The notes under the pieces: generated by a model
What the model saw: the letters and a program-made list of their open reading frames with translations, nothing else
What the model was told of the DNA's origin: nothing
Databases searched by the model: none
Part shown: positions 15,353 through 25,523 of the stretch, one piece after another
Position numbering within the stretch: the first letter of the stretch is position 1
How the letters are laid out: each line of letters begins with the position of its first letter
Made by a program: the position numbers and the translations under genes
NCBI RefSeq assembly: GCF_012489685.1
Contig: NC_080044.1
Location: 66,884,732 to 66,948,731 of the forward strand
Length of the DNA: 64,000 bases
Source: Lotus japonicus
Taxonomy: Eukaryota; Streptophyta; Magnoliopsida; Fabales; Fabaceae
Direction of reading: 5' to 3'

Positions 15353-15382
15353 ACCCGTGCCCTGCACGGGTAATTCCGCTAG
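15353..15382 (+). other. Helitron 3' terminal hairpin and CTAG
   Basis: An 8-bp perfect stem (ACCCGTGC/GCACGGGT, loop CCT), spacer AATTCCG, and terminal CTAG followed by T. This is the replication-termination signal type of plant Helitrons. Confidence 0.85.
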
Positions 15383-15699
15383 TAAATAGAAAAATGAGGT
15401 GAAAATTTGTATTTTTTATTAAAAGAATTTTGTAAATGATGCAATGCATTGGATTGTGTATTAAAAGATATTTTACAAATAAGACCCTATAATGAGGCAT
15501 GATTGTAAATATGACCCAATGCATTGTGTATTTGTGTTATGGTCCCTGAGAGAGTTACCTTGAATACCAGTAGCAGTAGTTGAATACGAGGATCTAGGGT
15601 TCTAACTGAGTGCAAAGGAGGAGGAGTTCACGCGGAGCATGAAGTTGATTGGGGAAGCGTGAAGCTGATTCTCGGTGATAGCACCGTTTCAGAAGCACA

Positions 15700-18600
15700 A
15701 TGGTTTGGTTACCAGCGACACTCACCATAACCACGTTAACACTAACACTCGCTACCATTTGCTTCTCCTCTGGTATCGCATTGAAGAGAAAATGGGATGT
15801 TCTCAACTCCAAGATTCGTGAACTGGAGGAATCTCTCAAGTCTTGCTCTGATAAATGCGCCTCTGAGAGGCAAGGTCGAATTAGGGCTCAACAGGCCTTG
15901 AGAAAAGGGTTAGCACAACCTCAATCTGAAAATCAGAAGCTCAATTATTATCCCATGATCCCAATTGCTACTATCCACTCATGCTTCTCTACCAGGTTAA
16001 ATGTTTATTCATTCATTATACATTTCAACTTGGTAGTTTTTTTTTTTTTTGAATTTGGATAAAACTTGGTAGTTAAAACTTGGATAAAGTTATAATCTTT
16101 AAGAATTTTCAATTTATCCAGTTTTTTTTTATTCATTTATAATTGTTAGGGTCATAGTCAAATGACAGTCAATCTCAGTGCATGTATAAGTACATTTTAG
16201 GTAGATTAAGGCCCAGTGGGAAGAGTTTATCTGATAGCATAAGCTCTTATGTCAGTGTTTGGGAGAGCTTATGCAAACAGCTTACAGCCTACCATTAGCT
16301 GTTTTGAGCTTATTTTCATAAACTACTCAGGATAGCTTAAAAAGAGCTTATGTTTATATATAGCTTATTTTCGATTTATTTCAATAAATTTTTTAAAATA
16401 GCTTATGAATAAGCGCTTAATTAAGCTGTGTTTCCAAACGGATTGTAAACTGCACATTCAGCTGAGTATGTATTTTTTGTTTTGTTTACTTCATGCCTGT
16501 TTCTATATGAACTTATTTACCTTGTTTTCCCAATTTATGATTCATGAACCATTGCTTCACATTAGTGCAGGAATGGGACACCAAGGCAACCGTTACTTGT
16601 ACCACTTGCTAGAGCAAGCTTGGTTTTCAATGCAACTCGTGTTCCGCCTGCATCTCTTGAGGGTCTGGCTGAATATTCTCATTGTTGGGTTCTGTATATA
16701 TTTCATTTAAATACAGATCTTGAGAAGCTGTGGAAGCATCCATCTCAATCAGGGTTCAAGGCAAAGGTTTAAGACTCTGGTGTTTATTGATATCTTATCT
16801 GTGCGGTATCTTCTTGCCTCAAATTTTATTTCTATGAAATATTTTCTTATGGATTAGTGGATGGATAGGTGAGGGTCCCAAGGCTGAAAGGTGGAAGAAT
16901 GGGGGTGTTTGCCACACGATCTCCACATCGTCCGTGCCCCATAGGACTCACAGTTGCAAAGGTAAGGACACTTGCTGGTCCTGTGGGATGTTTATTACAT
17001 GCTCTCACAAATGATAGTATTTTATCCCACTCTCTCGAATTATATCACTCTGGTTAAGTGCATATTATCCAATGTTGGAGAGACCAGCAAAATACAAAGA
17101 CCAAATGTCCCAGAAAATGTCACTTAATCCTTTATTCTTCCTAGGTTGCTATGTATAGTTCCTCTTAGAATTGCTGGATTATTCAAAGACTATGAAAAAT
17201 TATTCCTAATGTAATTTTGGAATTTATTTCAGACCCTTGTTAGTGTTACTAAAGACAAGTTGTGTTTGTGTCGTGAAAGAAGTGCTTTGGTATTTTTGAA
17301 TTATGTAATTTCAGTTTCAGTAATGCTGGTGATGTGTGTTAGCCACCCTGTTTCACAGTGTTATTCAGAGCCTCATCAATGAAGTATATTCTGTACTATT
17401 CTCTTTTCCATCCAGTCCCTAGAGTTTCACCTTTCAACTTTTTAGTCTTCAAGGATAAAAAGAGATAATGATGGACTGAATTTTGTAACTTCTGTTTTAT
17501 ATGATTGTGTGTTGTAGATAGAAGCTGTCCAGGGAAATATGATTTTGCTTTCTGGGGTGGATCTGGTTAATGGAACTGTAAGTCTCCATTGCTAATCTGA
17601 AATCTTGCTTATGGTAAACTTGAATTACATGCCATTTTTCTGTGAATCTGTTATCGTGATGCTTTAATGAGAAATGATGCCTATTTTCTGAATCTTATCC
17701 ACAGCCAGTGCTTGATATCAAGCCTTATGTACCATACTGTGACAGCATCCAGGAAGCTTCAGTGCCAAATTGGTTGATGGTAATTTTCCACTATCCTTTG
17801 GATATATTTAATGCTGCAGCCTGCATATTACCTTTCTTAACGGTCTATCAATTTCATTCTTTTGCATCTCTTACTAACTTCAAGCCATTGTTGCCTGGAT
17901 ATCAAACTCATTCATAGCATGAGAAAAGAATGAGATCTAATCAAGTAGACAACCCTCATTTTGAGTTACTAGTCACTGAAACACTATTATTCATGTGTTA
18001 TTGTATTCTTATTCTCTGAAAGCTTTTAAGTTATGGTCCACATTATAGTCGGCAATGAAATATATTAGTAGCATTATATTTTATTCTACATCTCTTTTTA
18101 GAAGTTTAATAGATGGCTATCTAATTCTGAGTAAAAAAATTGTATATTTCTTCAGGAGGATAACTTACTTTCAGTAGCTTCTATTAGCTTTGCGGAGGAC
18201 TTCACTTCATCACTTGAGAATTGCTGGACAATGACAGTGAGTTGTTAACATCATCCTTAGTTATTTGAAATATTGAGTACCTGCTTCTTGTCCATCCTTT
18301 TCCTCAACCCCCTTAAAAGAATAAAAAAAAATCTTTTCAATATGACACATTCAGAACATTTGCAAGCCCGTAACGTTTTTATTTGGATTTGGATGTTACG
18401 AACAGTAGGGATTACATTGAAAAAAAAGTGGTAAATTAAGTGTGGCTCAAATGAAGATTTTTTTTTCTTTGACCATCATACATCCTTTATTTCAAAGATT
18501 TTGATAAGTCTCACCTTTTTTTTTAACCTTAGCCGTATTTATTAAGTGCTGGTTTTACTTGTTTATATTTCAGTTGGTGGCATACTGCCATATTGTGTTT

Positions 18601-19458
18601 GAAATTAGTTTTCTTAGCTCCTTAACTAGCCTTACTAGTATTGCAATTGGATGCAACATATGATATTTTCAAGTCCAAGGTCATTTCCAACCTCTTACTT
18701 CTAAACTCCAAGTAGGCTACACTTTGCTGGTAAACTTTTTTGATTGCCTTAACTGGAAAATGAATGAGAATACTATTGGAATCCCTAGTTAGAAGAGTTG
18801 ATCAGAAGCATGAGCGGCTGTTAACTAGAGGTTGAGGAAGACCAATAATAATTGAGTTAAGCATTATAATGATTTAGATATGAATGGCCTCTATAAAGAA
18901 GAATTAGCTCTTAACAAAACATAATGGTGTCGTTTAATGATTTAATCTATTTGACCCACCTCCAATCATAGAAAAAAGCTGTAGCAGTTGTTATATATTG
19001 CAAATGAGTATGTTATTGAGCACAAGATTTGTTTCTTTTGCATTAGCCACAATTCCTTATCTTCTTGATCCTCTTATGGTGATGATTCTCCTTTACTGCT
19101 TTAGGAAAAGAAGTCACTCTATGCATCACCAGGTGAGTTCCAAAGCTTAATAAAGCAGGTTCTTTCATGGGATATCCGGTCAGTGAGTCAACGAAATCGC
19201 CCTCACGATGCACTCTTGACAAAAGAAAAGGATGAACTATTAGGTGGTACTACTACTTATGATGTAGATGAGCACCAAGATGAAACTGCTTTAGTCCATG
19301 AAAGAGAGCAGAGTTCTCTAAACTCTAAGGAAGTAATTTATCACCTCATTTTGGAGGGACTTGATGTCTCCTATAGAATTGACCACTATGGTAATGTAAT
19401 TGTAGAAAAGGTGTCAACTTCTACTGTCTTGGACAATAAGACCAATTCCTACAATTAA
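15700..19458 (+). CDS. TRMO: TrmO-type tRNA (adenine-N6)-methyltransferase
   Basis: Seven coding exons: 15700-15995, 16571-16766, 16869-16961, 17518-17577, 17705-17779, 18156-18236, 19105-19458; all GT..AG, phases consistent, 384 aa. The family (TsaA/UPF0066, E. coli TrmO) uses S-adenosylmethionine to methylate N6 of t6A37 in certain tRNAs. Visible: a hydrophobic N-terminal segment (residues 4-28) followed by a charged, probably coiled-coil stretch (30-75); the TsaA domain from about residue 99; the signature RSPHRPCPIG (181-190); and DIKPYVPYCD (219-228), matching the bacterial DIKPYLP motif. The plant C-terminal extension ends YRIDHYGNVIVEKV then a polar tail. The hydrophobic N-terminus could be an anchor or part of a targeting signal. 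Activity is inferred from family membership. Confidence 0.92.
16252..16442. repeat. MITE-like repeat in TRMO intron 1
   Basis: Begins GTGTTTGGGAGAGCTTATG and ends AAGCTGTGTTTCCAAAC, with repeated AGCTTAT/ATAAGC motifs in both orientations. A related copy in the opposite orientation lies at about 23590-23704. Borders approximate. Confidence 0.5.
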
Positions 19459-19812
19459 TTTAACTAATAACTTATTAAATTTGATTTTCGTTTTTTTTAC
19501 TTTAATGAAAATGTTTTTGCTCTTTTAGAACAAATTCTATTAAAGAAGGAACTTTCTTGGATACTTGGTGCGATTTTAAGCTTGATAGCATGCTGTTGTT
19601 AGCTAATTGCATTTGATTGCAATTTTGCAAATATCTAAGCAGGAGCTAGTTGCTTATAGGTAAGACTATAAGCATGAATAAAAAAAAAGGTAAGACTATA
19701 AGCAGCAAAACTATGTTTCCAAGTGTTTAGTATAAGAAGCTAAGTTCTGTCCTTAATATATAATATAATTGTAGATTTAATATTTAAACTCTGAGGCTTC
19801 TTATTAAGTTAG
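19459..19812. other. TRMO 3' flank, no gene seen
   Basis: Likely 3' UTR and intergenic DNA. GGTAAGACTATAAGCA occurs twice (from 19660 and from 19689), separated by an A-run. No reading frame of note. Confidence 0.45.
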
Positions 19813-19859
19813 ATCAGCTCCCAGCCAGTGGGTTTGCGCCTTTGCGGGTTCCATAGTTA

Positions 19860-20021
19860 TGATAGGGATAGAATTAGAGATAGGGAAAGAAGAAGATAGA
19901 ATCAGAGAAAGAATGGAGAAACAGGGGAAAGAGGGGTTCCATTACAGGATATCAATCACAACATAGCAAATACAAGGACTGACTCTGGTATATATACCAT
20001 CTCCCTAAATGATGTGTATCA
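19860..20021 (-). repeat. 3' LTR of the small LTR element
   Basis: 162 bp. Differs from the other LTR at about seven positions including two single-base gaps, roughly 4 percent, so the insertion is not very recent. TG..CA ends on both strands. Confidence 0.88.
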
Positions 20022-20024
20022 TAT

Positions 20025-20034
20025 CCCTCCCCTT
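20025..20034 (-). other. Polypurine tract of the small LTR element
   Basis: AAGGGGAGGG on the minus strand, three bases from the 3' LTR; the expected primer for plus-strand synthesis. Confidence 0.75.
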
Positions 20035-20070
20035 AAAATTTTCCTTGTCCTCAAGGAAACACAACAAAAT

Positions 20071-21429
20071 TCAATCACTAACCTGAACAAAATACAATGA
20101 AGAAAAGACAAAAAGCAACATGAAAATTTCAAATGAAACAAATAGAGCTAAAAACAAATGAAACATGACTCCAAAAACCTCATCATCCTTCTCATATTTC
20201 CCAGCAACCACAACCCATGCGTCCTTTGGCCCATTATTGTTCTTCCTGTGATGCCCAAGTTCCCGAGGCCCATCTCCATCCTGTAACAGCGGGCCTGGCC
20301 CAGTTGCGTGGAAGGGCACCGAACGAATCAACACTTCAGCAAAGGAAAATGGTCCGCCGCCAACAACAGATAAGTCAGGCGGCTTCGCAGGTGGCCGGTG
20401 CGCCATGACCAGCAAGCAAGAACCTCCGACAAAGACTGCAAAAGCACCGCCACACAAGAACGAATCCGGCGGCTTCGCCGGTGGCCTCCTCGCAATCACC
20501 ATCTTGCAAGGGTCGCCGGTCAAGAAGCAAAGGTCCTCACCGCAAAGCAAGAAATCTGGTGGCTGCCGTGGAGGTCTTCTTCCTCCACCAGACGCAAACT
20601 CCTCAACCTGAGACAAAACAACACCGCCGAGCCCAACGTCGTCGCCGTACTTAGGCGAATCGTCGTCGAGGAGCCTTGAATTACTCAATTGGAACCATTC
20701 GGTGACCCCTAGATCATCAATTTGGAAAAGATCGATCAAAACACAGAGGACCGGTCGCCAAGAATCTGCGACCAAGAAGCACAGTTCACCGCTGCAAAAG
20801 AACGAATCTGGAGGCTTCCATGGAGGCGTTCCTGCTCCGTCAATCGCTGAATCACCACCATAATCACCTAGAACATCGCCGCTGAGCACAGAGTTCCCAA
20901 TTTTGGGCGAAATCGCAAACCTTAAATCGCTGATTTGGGGGAAAACGATTTCGAGCCCTAAATTACAAAATTGGGGTAAAACGGCATCGAATTGAGGAAG
21001 AACGGTGTTGATTTTTGGAAGAACAACGTTGATTTTTGGAAGGACGGTGTCAATTGGAGAAAGAATGTCGTCAATGACCTTCACTGGAACGATTTCGGGA
21101 AGAACGTCGTCGATAACCATCGCTGGCTCGTCCTCCTCCTTCACCGTCATCGCACGCTCCGCCTCTGAGAGCGCCTCTGCTTCACGTTCTTCCGTTGCTG
21201 CAGCTTCTCGCTCTGCCTCCGCCGTGGCCTCGGCTTCTGCCGCCGCTGCCGGTTTGGCTTCGTACCGCTCGTATGCCACCATGTACTGCTCGTATTCGGC
21301 CACGTGCCGCTCATACGCCGCTGCCGCTTCTTCTCGCTGGCGAACTTCTTCACGTCGGCGAGCTGCTTCATGGGAACGCTTCAGGGATTCATCAAGCCTG
21401 TCTAGGGCTTTCCACCAATCTGCATCCAT
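20071..21429 (-). CDS. Uncharacterised 452-aa ORF carried by the small LTR element
   Basis: Not recognised as gag, pol or any host family. From the N-terminus: MDADWWKALDRLDESLKRSH, then a highly charged, Ala/Glu/Arg-rich region to residue 95, probably coiled coil; four 7-residue repeats of the VLPKIN/VLPQF kind (128-155); four dispersed copies of a Pro-rich module close to RPPAKPPDSFLCGG (201-220, 284-303, 314-333, 344-363); and a strongly hydrophobic C-terminal segment (418-448) that could span a membrane. The ATG is 44 bp after the primer-binding site and the stop 37 bp before the polypurine tract, so the ORF fills the element. It is much more GC-rich than its surroundings. An uninterrupted 453-codon frame in a 1.8-kb element argues for selection or very recent capture, but translation is unproven. 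Confidence 0.6.
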   Translation of the reverse strand: MDADWWKALDRLDESLKRSHEAARRREEVRQREEAAAAYERHVAEYEQYMVAYERYEAKPAAAAEAEATAEAEREAAATEEREAEALSEAERAMTVKEEDEPAMVIDDVLPEIVPVKVIDDILSPIDTVLPKINVVLPKINTVLPQFDAVLPQFCNLGLEIVFPQISDLRFAISPKIGNSVLSGDVLGDYGGDSAIDGAGTPPWKPPDSFFCSGELCFLVADSWRPVLCVLIDLFQIDDLGVTEWFQLSNSRLLDDDSPKYGDDVGLGGVVLSQVEEFASGGGRRPPRQPPDFLLCGEDLCFLTGDPCKMVIARRPPAKPPDSFLCGGAFAVFVGGSCLLVMAHRPPAKPPDLSVVGGGPFSFAEVLIRSVPFHATGPGPLLQDGDGPRELGHHRKNNNGPKDAWVVVAGKYEKDDEVFGVMFHLFLALFVSFEIFMLLFVFSSLYFVQVSD

Positions 21430-21472
21430 TTTTTTTTTTTTGATTTTCTGGTCTCAGGTGCACCGGATCGGT

Positions 21473-21484
21473 GCTCTGATACCA
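21473..21484 (-). other. tRNA-Met-i primer-binding site
   Basis: TGGTATCAGAGC on the minus strand, complementary to the 3' end of initiator methionine tRNA, one base from the 5' LTR. Confidence 0.85.
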
Positions 21485-21485
21485 A

Positions 21486-21645
21486 TGATAGGGATAGAAT
21501 TAGAGATAGGGAAAGAAGAAGATAGACCAGAGAAAGAATAGAGAAACAGGGGAAATAGGGGTTCCATTACAGGATATCAATCACAACATAGTAATACAAG
21601 GACTGACTCTGGTATATATACCCTCTCCCTAAATGATGTGTATCA
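21486..21645 (-). repeat. 5' LTR of the small LTR element
   Basis: 160 bp, TG..CA ends, adjoining the primer-binding site. A TATATATACC segment could serve as the promoter TATA box. Confidence 0.88.
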
Positions 21646-21654
21646 AGTTATCAT

Positions 21655-22005
21655 ATGGGTGGCAGTGTGCTGTTGTCGGAAGCTAGGGCGCTAAAACTGG
21701 GACTTCAGCTAGCATGGGACCGAGGATTCAGAGATGTTCGCTGTAATGTGGACTGCAGTGATTTATTGCTGGCTTTAGTAGATGAGGATAGCCGCAACCT
21801 CTTCCCTATCCTGAGTGATATTCATGAAATGAGCAGTAGAAGCTGGAAGGTGGTCTTCAATGCGATTAGTAGGGATTGTAACCAGCCAGCGGATTGGTTA
21901 GTCAAGAAGGGTGCTTCCTCTCCGTCCATGGATGTGTGTCTCCTGGAGTTTCCGCCGTCGGAGTTAGAGATCCTTGTCCTGTGGGATCGTTTAGCAATTC
22001 CTTAG
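21655..22005 (+). pseudogene. LINE RNase H domain (C-terminal part)
   Basis: About 116 codons of an L1-type reverse transcriptase C-terminal RNase H (RVT_3). Seen: EARALKLGLQLAWD (catalytic Glu helix), NVDCSDLL (catalytic Asp) and the terminal ISRDCNQPADWLVKKGA motif. The upstream RT is missing because of 5' truncation. A tail and poly(A) follow at 22042-22052. Confidence 0.8.
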
Positions 22006-22062
22006 CTTTTTCGTTTTTCTGTTGTTAATTTTTGGATGTAGAAAAAAAAAAATCAGCTCCCA

Positions 22063-22889
22063 ACAATTGATCTACATGCTCAATGATAACTAGTTAAATA
22101 AAGATAGTTAAGCTCCACACCTAAAAGCTTGTACATTAAAATACATTTCACAAGCTCGTGTCATGATCACATTGTCCAAAAGGTACGTGGAGATTCCGGA
22201 ACTCCATCCTTCACTTATAAACACAGTTAAGGAATCGTCGTTCTCATAATTATAATGACAAGAGATCTGAATTGAATAGTGATACCATGAAACTGCTAGA
22301 GTGCTAGCCTACTAGAGGTAACCTGAGCCATAACTATCTCAATAATGAATGAAATTGACGTTCCGCAATTCATATTTTGGGCCTGAGAACAACTTGAATA
22401 GGATGTACGAATCTCAGACACTCAGCTAAGGAAAAAGATGAAGAATCATAATTTTTTATGTACGCACACAAACAAAAACACATGATCACAATAATTATTA
22501 ATAATCATAGTTCTTCATTTTTTCTTCGGAAAATTTAATTGCAACACGATAAGTTACATTATCCCCCAGAATCAGAAAGAATTGTCAGTTGATATACAAA
22601 ATAAGCCAAAATTTTCCTGGCAGATCAAAATTTATGAACCATTAATTAACGTTGGTCCCTCTGTCTGGACTCTTGACAACCAACGACAAGTCGACAATGT
22701 ATCAATGTAAATTTTTTGTGTAGTGATATTTTAAAAATAAAAACTCATGATGTGGGGGTTGCCTAGCTGTATTTTCCACTTTTTCAACATTTTTTTTGAT
22801 GTGATTCAATAATTTAGTATGCGATGTATAAATTTGAAGATTTTTTTAAGACATTTGAAGATTTATTGAACTTAAAGTGATTGACTATT
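22063..22889. other. Intergenic, no gene seen
   Basis: AT-rich sequence without supported coding or repeat structure up to the next LINE piece. Confidence 0.45.
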
Positions 22890-23177
22890 TGGAGATTGTA
22901 GATACGTTGCAAGACAATCGTTTCTAGTTCCATGAACTTGCTTCTAGTTTTTGTGAGCTTTGGGACCTCCTGCATCGATATTGGAATATTCAGCTTGAGC
23001 ATGTTCCTATGAGTGCCAATGAAGTTGTTGATTACCTTGCAGGATTGGGTATAGACCAGTAGTGTGTTTTCACGCGTCTAGAGGACCCTCCTCTTCCGCT
23101 TCATCTCTTCTTAGCAAGGGATGTGTTAGCCTTGTACTTTTTATGTTCTGTTTTTTATTTTCCGATGAAAAAAAAAT
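22890..23177 (+). mobile_element. Decayed LINE 3' end
   Basis: The plus strand reads WDLLHRYWNIQLEHVPMSAN and continues to EVVDYLAGLG, the RNase H end of a plant LINE, then PPLPLHLFLARDVLALYF and an A-run. TGATTGAC flanks it (22878-22885, 23178-23185) as an imperfect target duplication. Internal stops show decay. Confidence 0.65.
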
Positions 23178-23185
23178 TGATTGAC

Positions 23186-24283
23186 ATATTGCTTGATGAG
23201 AATTTAAAAAAACTTCTCGTTTTTTTTCTGATTATGATAGTGAGAGGAATTGGTATGAAGTTAATTACAATAATTAAGAGGCAAAGTAAGATGGGCATCG
23301 GTTTTGTTCAATAAAAAAAAAAAGATGTCGATAGAGACTAGACAAAGAACAAGGGTCTCAAATGTTGAAGACTTTTTCAAATGACTGGTAGTATTGTACT
23401 TGGTTAATCTGCTGTCAGAATAGTCGTAAGCTTTAGGTGAATTTGGTCAAACCACTTAAGTAATTAATATGATTTTAAATGTTTACCAATAACCGGTTAA
23501 TTATAAATTAATTTGATAAATTAATCAAAATAAGTTAAGTGAGCATAAAAAATCTTTTCCGATGTAAAAAAAAAGTGAGCATAAACAACTATAAACTTTT
23601 TTTTTTGAACATAAGCTAAATAATCTATAAAAATAAGCTCAAAATAATTTAATTTAAAAGTGAGTTATTAGCTCTTCACATAAGTTTATTCAAACACTCG
23701 CGTAAACACTTATAAAACTTTTGGTTCTATCTATTAAAACTAAATGAGAGATTTACTTACTTTTTTTTTATAAGAACCAACTTGGAGTTTGTGATGCATT
23801 AAATTCATTAATTACTTTTTAACAATAACACTCTTATTTAGTTTAACTTTCTCTCTATTATTTTGTATGACTTTTGTTATGTTCACCCATTTTTTTACAT
23901 AAAAACTACTACTTCAAAAATTAAAGTTTAAAAATGTATTTTTTAAATTAAAAGTTAGCTAGTAAAAAATTGTTATAATTATAATTAATTAATATGTGTA
24001 TTAACTAATATTAATTGAAGAAAATATAACAAAAATGTTCCTAGATCAATATAATTATATCTTTTTGGTATCTCATAGCCGACATGCATAAGACTAATCC
24101 CCTCAAGGCTTGAAAATCCTTATCAATTCTTATATATCTACCACTTTAAGGTTTTGACACATGTATTAAGAATTAATACTAATTTTTTTGTTTTTTTAAA
24201 TTACTTCTAACTTCCTAATATGTCCTTTCACTTTCTTACTAAATTTGACTTTTAAATTTTTCTTTCCCCATTATTAAGAGTAA
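23186..24283. other. Intergenic, one MITE-like repeat
   Basis: AT-rich. About 23590-23704 contains ATAAGCT/AGCTTAT motifs of the same repeat family as in TRMO intron 1, in inverse orientation (ends near CAAACAC). No gene seen. Confidence 0.45.
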
Positions 24284-25088
24284 TTTTTTTTTCGAAAGAT
24301 CAAGTATGATTAATAGAAAATAGCTTGAGACCAGCCCTCTCAAGTAGGCAAAAGAGTTACACTACAGGAAGGAGAAAAACAAACCAAAAAAAACAGAAAA
24401 GACGCTACAACCAAAATAGCAAAAGAGACGCAACGGCAGTAACAGCCACGAGTCTACCCTACATAGAGTGTAGACCAAAGAAAACGCTAAGAGGACGGGA
24501 TCTCTCCACCCCTGATTTGGCCAAATTATCAGCGATGGGGTTCGCTTCTCTAAAGATATGATTCACGGCCACCACCCCCAGTTCGTCTCTAAGAATATCC
24601 ATCAGATTGAGCTCATTGCCAAGCTTCCAAGGTCTGTTGGATTGGTTATTAGTCCAACCAACGGCCAAAATTGAATCACACTCGACGATCAGATGATGGA
24701 GAGAATGAGCCTTGCAGAATTGAAGGGCTTTAAGGATCGCGATTACCTCAGCTTCGTATGCCCATTTGTGTCCTATGGCCTCCGAGAAGCAACCAATATA
24801 TTCTTTAGCATGGTTACGAATCACGCCTCCTGCTCCACTAGGACCTGGGTTGCCCATTGAAGAACCATCAACATTTACTTTAAGGATTCCCCTTTCAGGT
24901 GCATACCAAGTTGCTGATCTGGTTTTTGGTACTGTGGGCTTTATTCTTAAGTCCCCAAAGTATTGATCAAAGTCGTAAGAAGAGTATGGACATTCCTGCC
25001 ACCACCCACGAATCCACGCAGCAATTCGGGCTAGATGAAGAACCCACATCGAATCAAATGAGAATGTTTGGTTTTTAAATAACACCTG
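24284..25088 (-). mobile_element. 5'-truncated LINE, minus strand
   Basis: Minus-strand element ending in poly(A) (T-run at 24284-24292), with a long RNase H reading frame and a tail of about 170 bp. The right (5') border near 25088 is approximate; no clear target duplication found. Confidence 0.75.
24459..25085 (-). pseudogene. LINE linker plus RNase H domain, open frame of 208 codons
   Basis: The frame begins in the region linking RT to RNase H and continues through the whole RNase H fold. Catalytic positions are present: KVNVDGSSMGNPGPSGAGG (Asp), AYEAEVIAILKAL (Glu), IVECDSILA (Asp) and REANPIADNLAKSG (Asp). It is intact over this length but lacks RT and endonuclease, so it cannot support retrotransposition. 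The ATG is accidental. Confidence 0.8.
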
Positions 25089-25212
25089 TAAAATTGGTAA
25101 AATAAAATTAGTGCTCTCTTCAAATTAAAAATGATAAATAAATAGAAAAAATATCACTAAAGAAAAATGAAGTTAAATTATTTCATTACTTTTTTTTTTT
25201 TGTTAATAATTA

Positions 25213-25523
25213 CTCCCTCCGGTCCTTTTTATAAGAAACACTTTGACAATTTTTTTTTGTCCTTTTTATAAGAAACACCTTATTAAATTAAGTCAAATAA
25301 TCATTCCAATGCAAAGATACATATTCTCCGTGCAAAAATTTGGATGAAAATTGCAAGTACCTAATAGTTATTGTCAACATTTATGATAATTAGCATAATT
25401 ATTTTTGTGAAAAGGAAAAAACATCATTAAAATTAAGTATAACAATTTATTTTATAAAAAATGTTAATCTCTTTGATTTGTATGATTTTGTCAAAATTTT
25501 CTTATAAAAATGACGGGAGAGGA
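25213..25523. mobile_element. Stowaway-like MITE
   Basis: Left end CTCCCTCCGGTCCTTTTTATAAGAAAC; right end in reverse complement TCCTCTCCCGTCATTTTTATAAGAAA; flanking TA at 25211-25212 and 25524-25525. This is the usual Stowaway (Tc1/mariner-derived) pattern. A TTTTTATAAGAAACAC segment is repeated inside the left end. Confidence 0.75.

Larger units (their letters stand above)
9362..15382 (+). mobile_element. Helitron, about 6 kb, with nested insertions
   Basis: The 3' end shows the Helitron signature: a hairpin ACCCGTGC-CCT-GCACGGGT at 15353-15371, then eight bases later the terminal CTAG (15379-15382). The candidate 5' end is TCTATATATATATG at 9362. The element sits between A (9361) and T (15383), as expected for Helitron insertion, with no target duplication and no terminal inverted repeats. 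It holds a decayed RPA-like gene (10396-10902), a SINE (11357-11511) and a Mutator-like element (14047-15332). No Rep/helicase ORF is seen, so it is non-autonomous. The 3' end is much better supported than the 5' end. Confidence 0.75.
19860..21645 (-). mobile_element. Small LTR retrotransposon with one non-gag/pol ORF
   Basis: Two direct repeats of 162 and 160 bp start TGATAGGG and end GTGTATCA, flanked by the 5-bp target duplication AGTTA (19855-19859, 21646-21650). In minus orientation the 5' LTR is followed after one base by a primer-binding site TGGTATCAGAGC (initiator methionine tRNA) and the 3' LTR is preceded by a polypurine tract AAGGGGAGGG. Total length is 1786 bp. No protease, RT or integrase is present; the internal region is nearly filled by a 452-codon ORF. 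It is larger than typical TRIMs and must rely on an autonomous partner. Confidence 0.9.
19824..22051 (+). mobile_element. 5'-truncated LINE, split by an LTR element
   Basis: An 11-bp target duplication ATCAGCTCCCA lies at 19813-19823 and 22052-22062, just after the poly(A) run. The LINE piece 19824-19859 continues in frame at 21651 into an RNase H domain (21655-22005). The 19860-21645 LTR element therefore inserted into an older LINE copy. Confidence 0.85.

Noticed and set aside
21005..21541. 178-codon plus-strand frame
   Set aside because: Lies antisense to the LTR element ORF and is a Ser/Ala-rich shadow of its GC-rich repeats.
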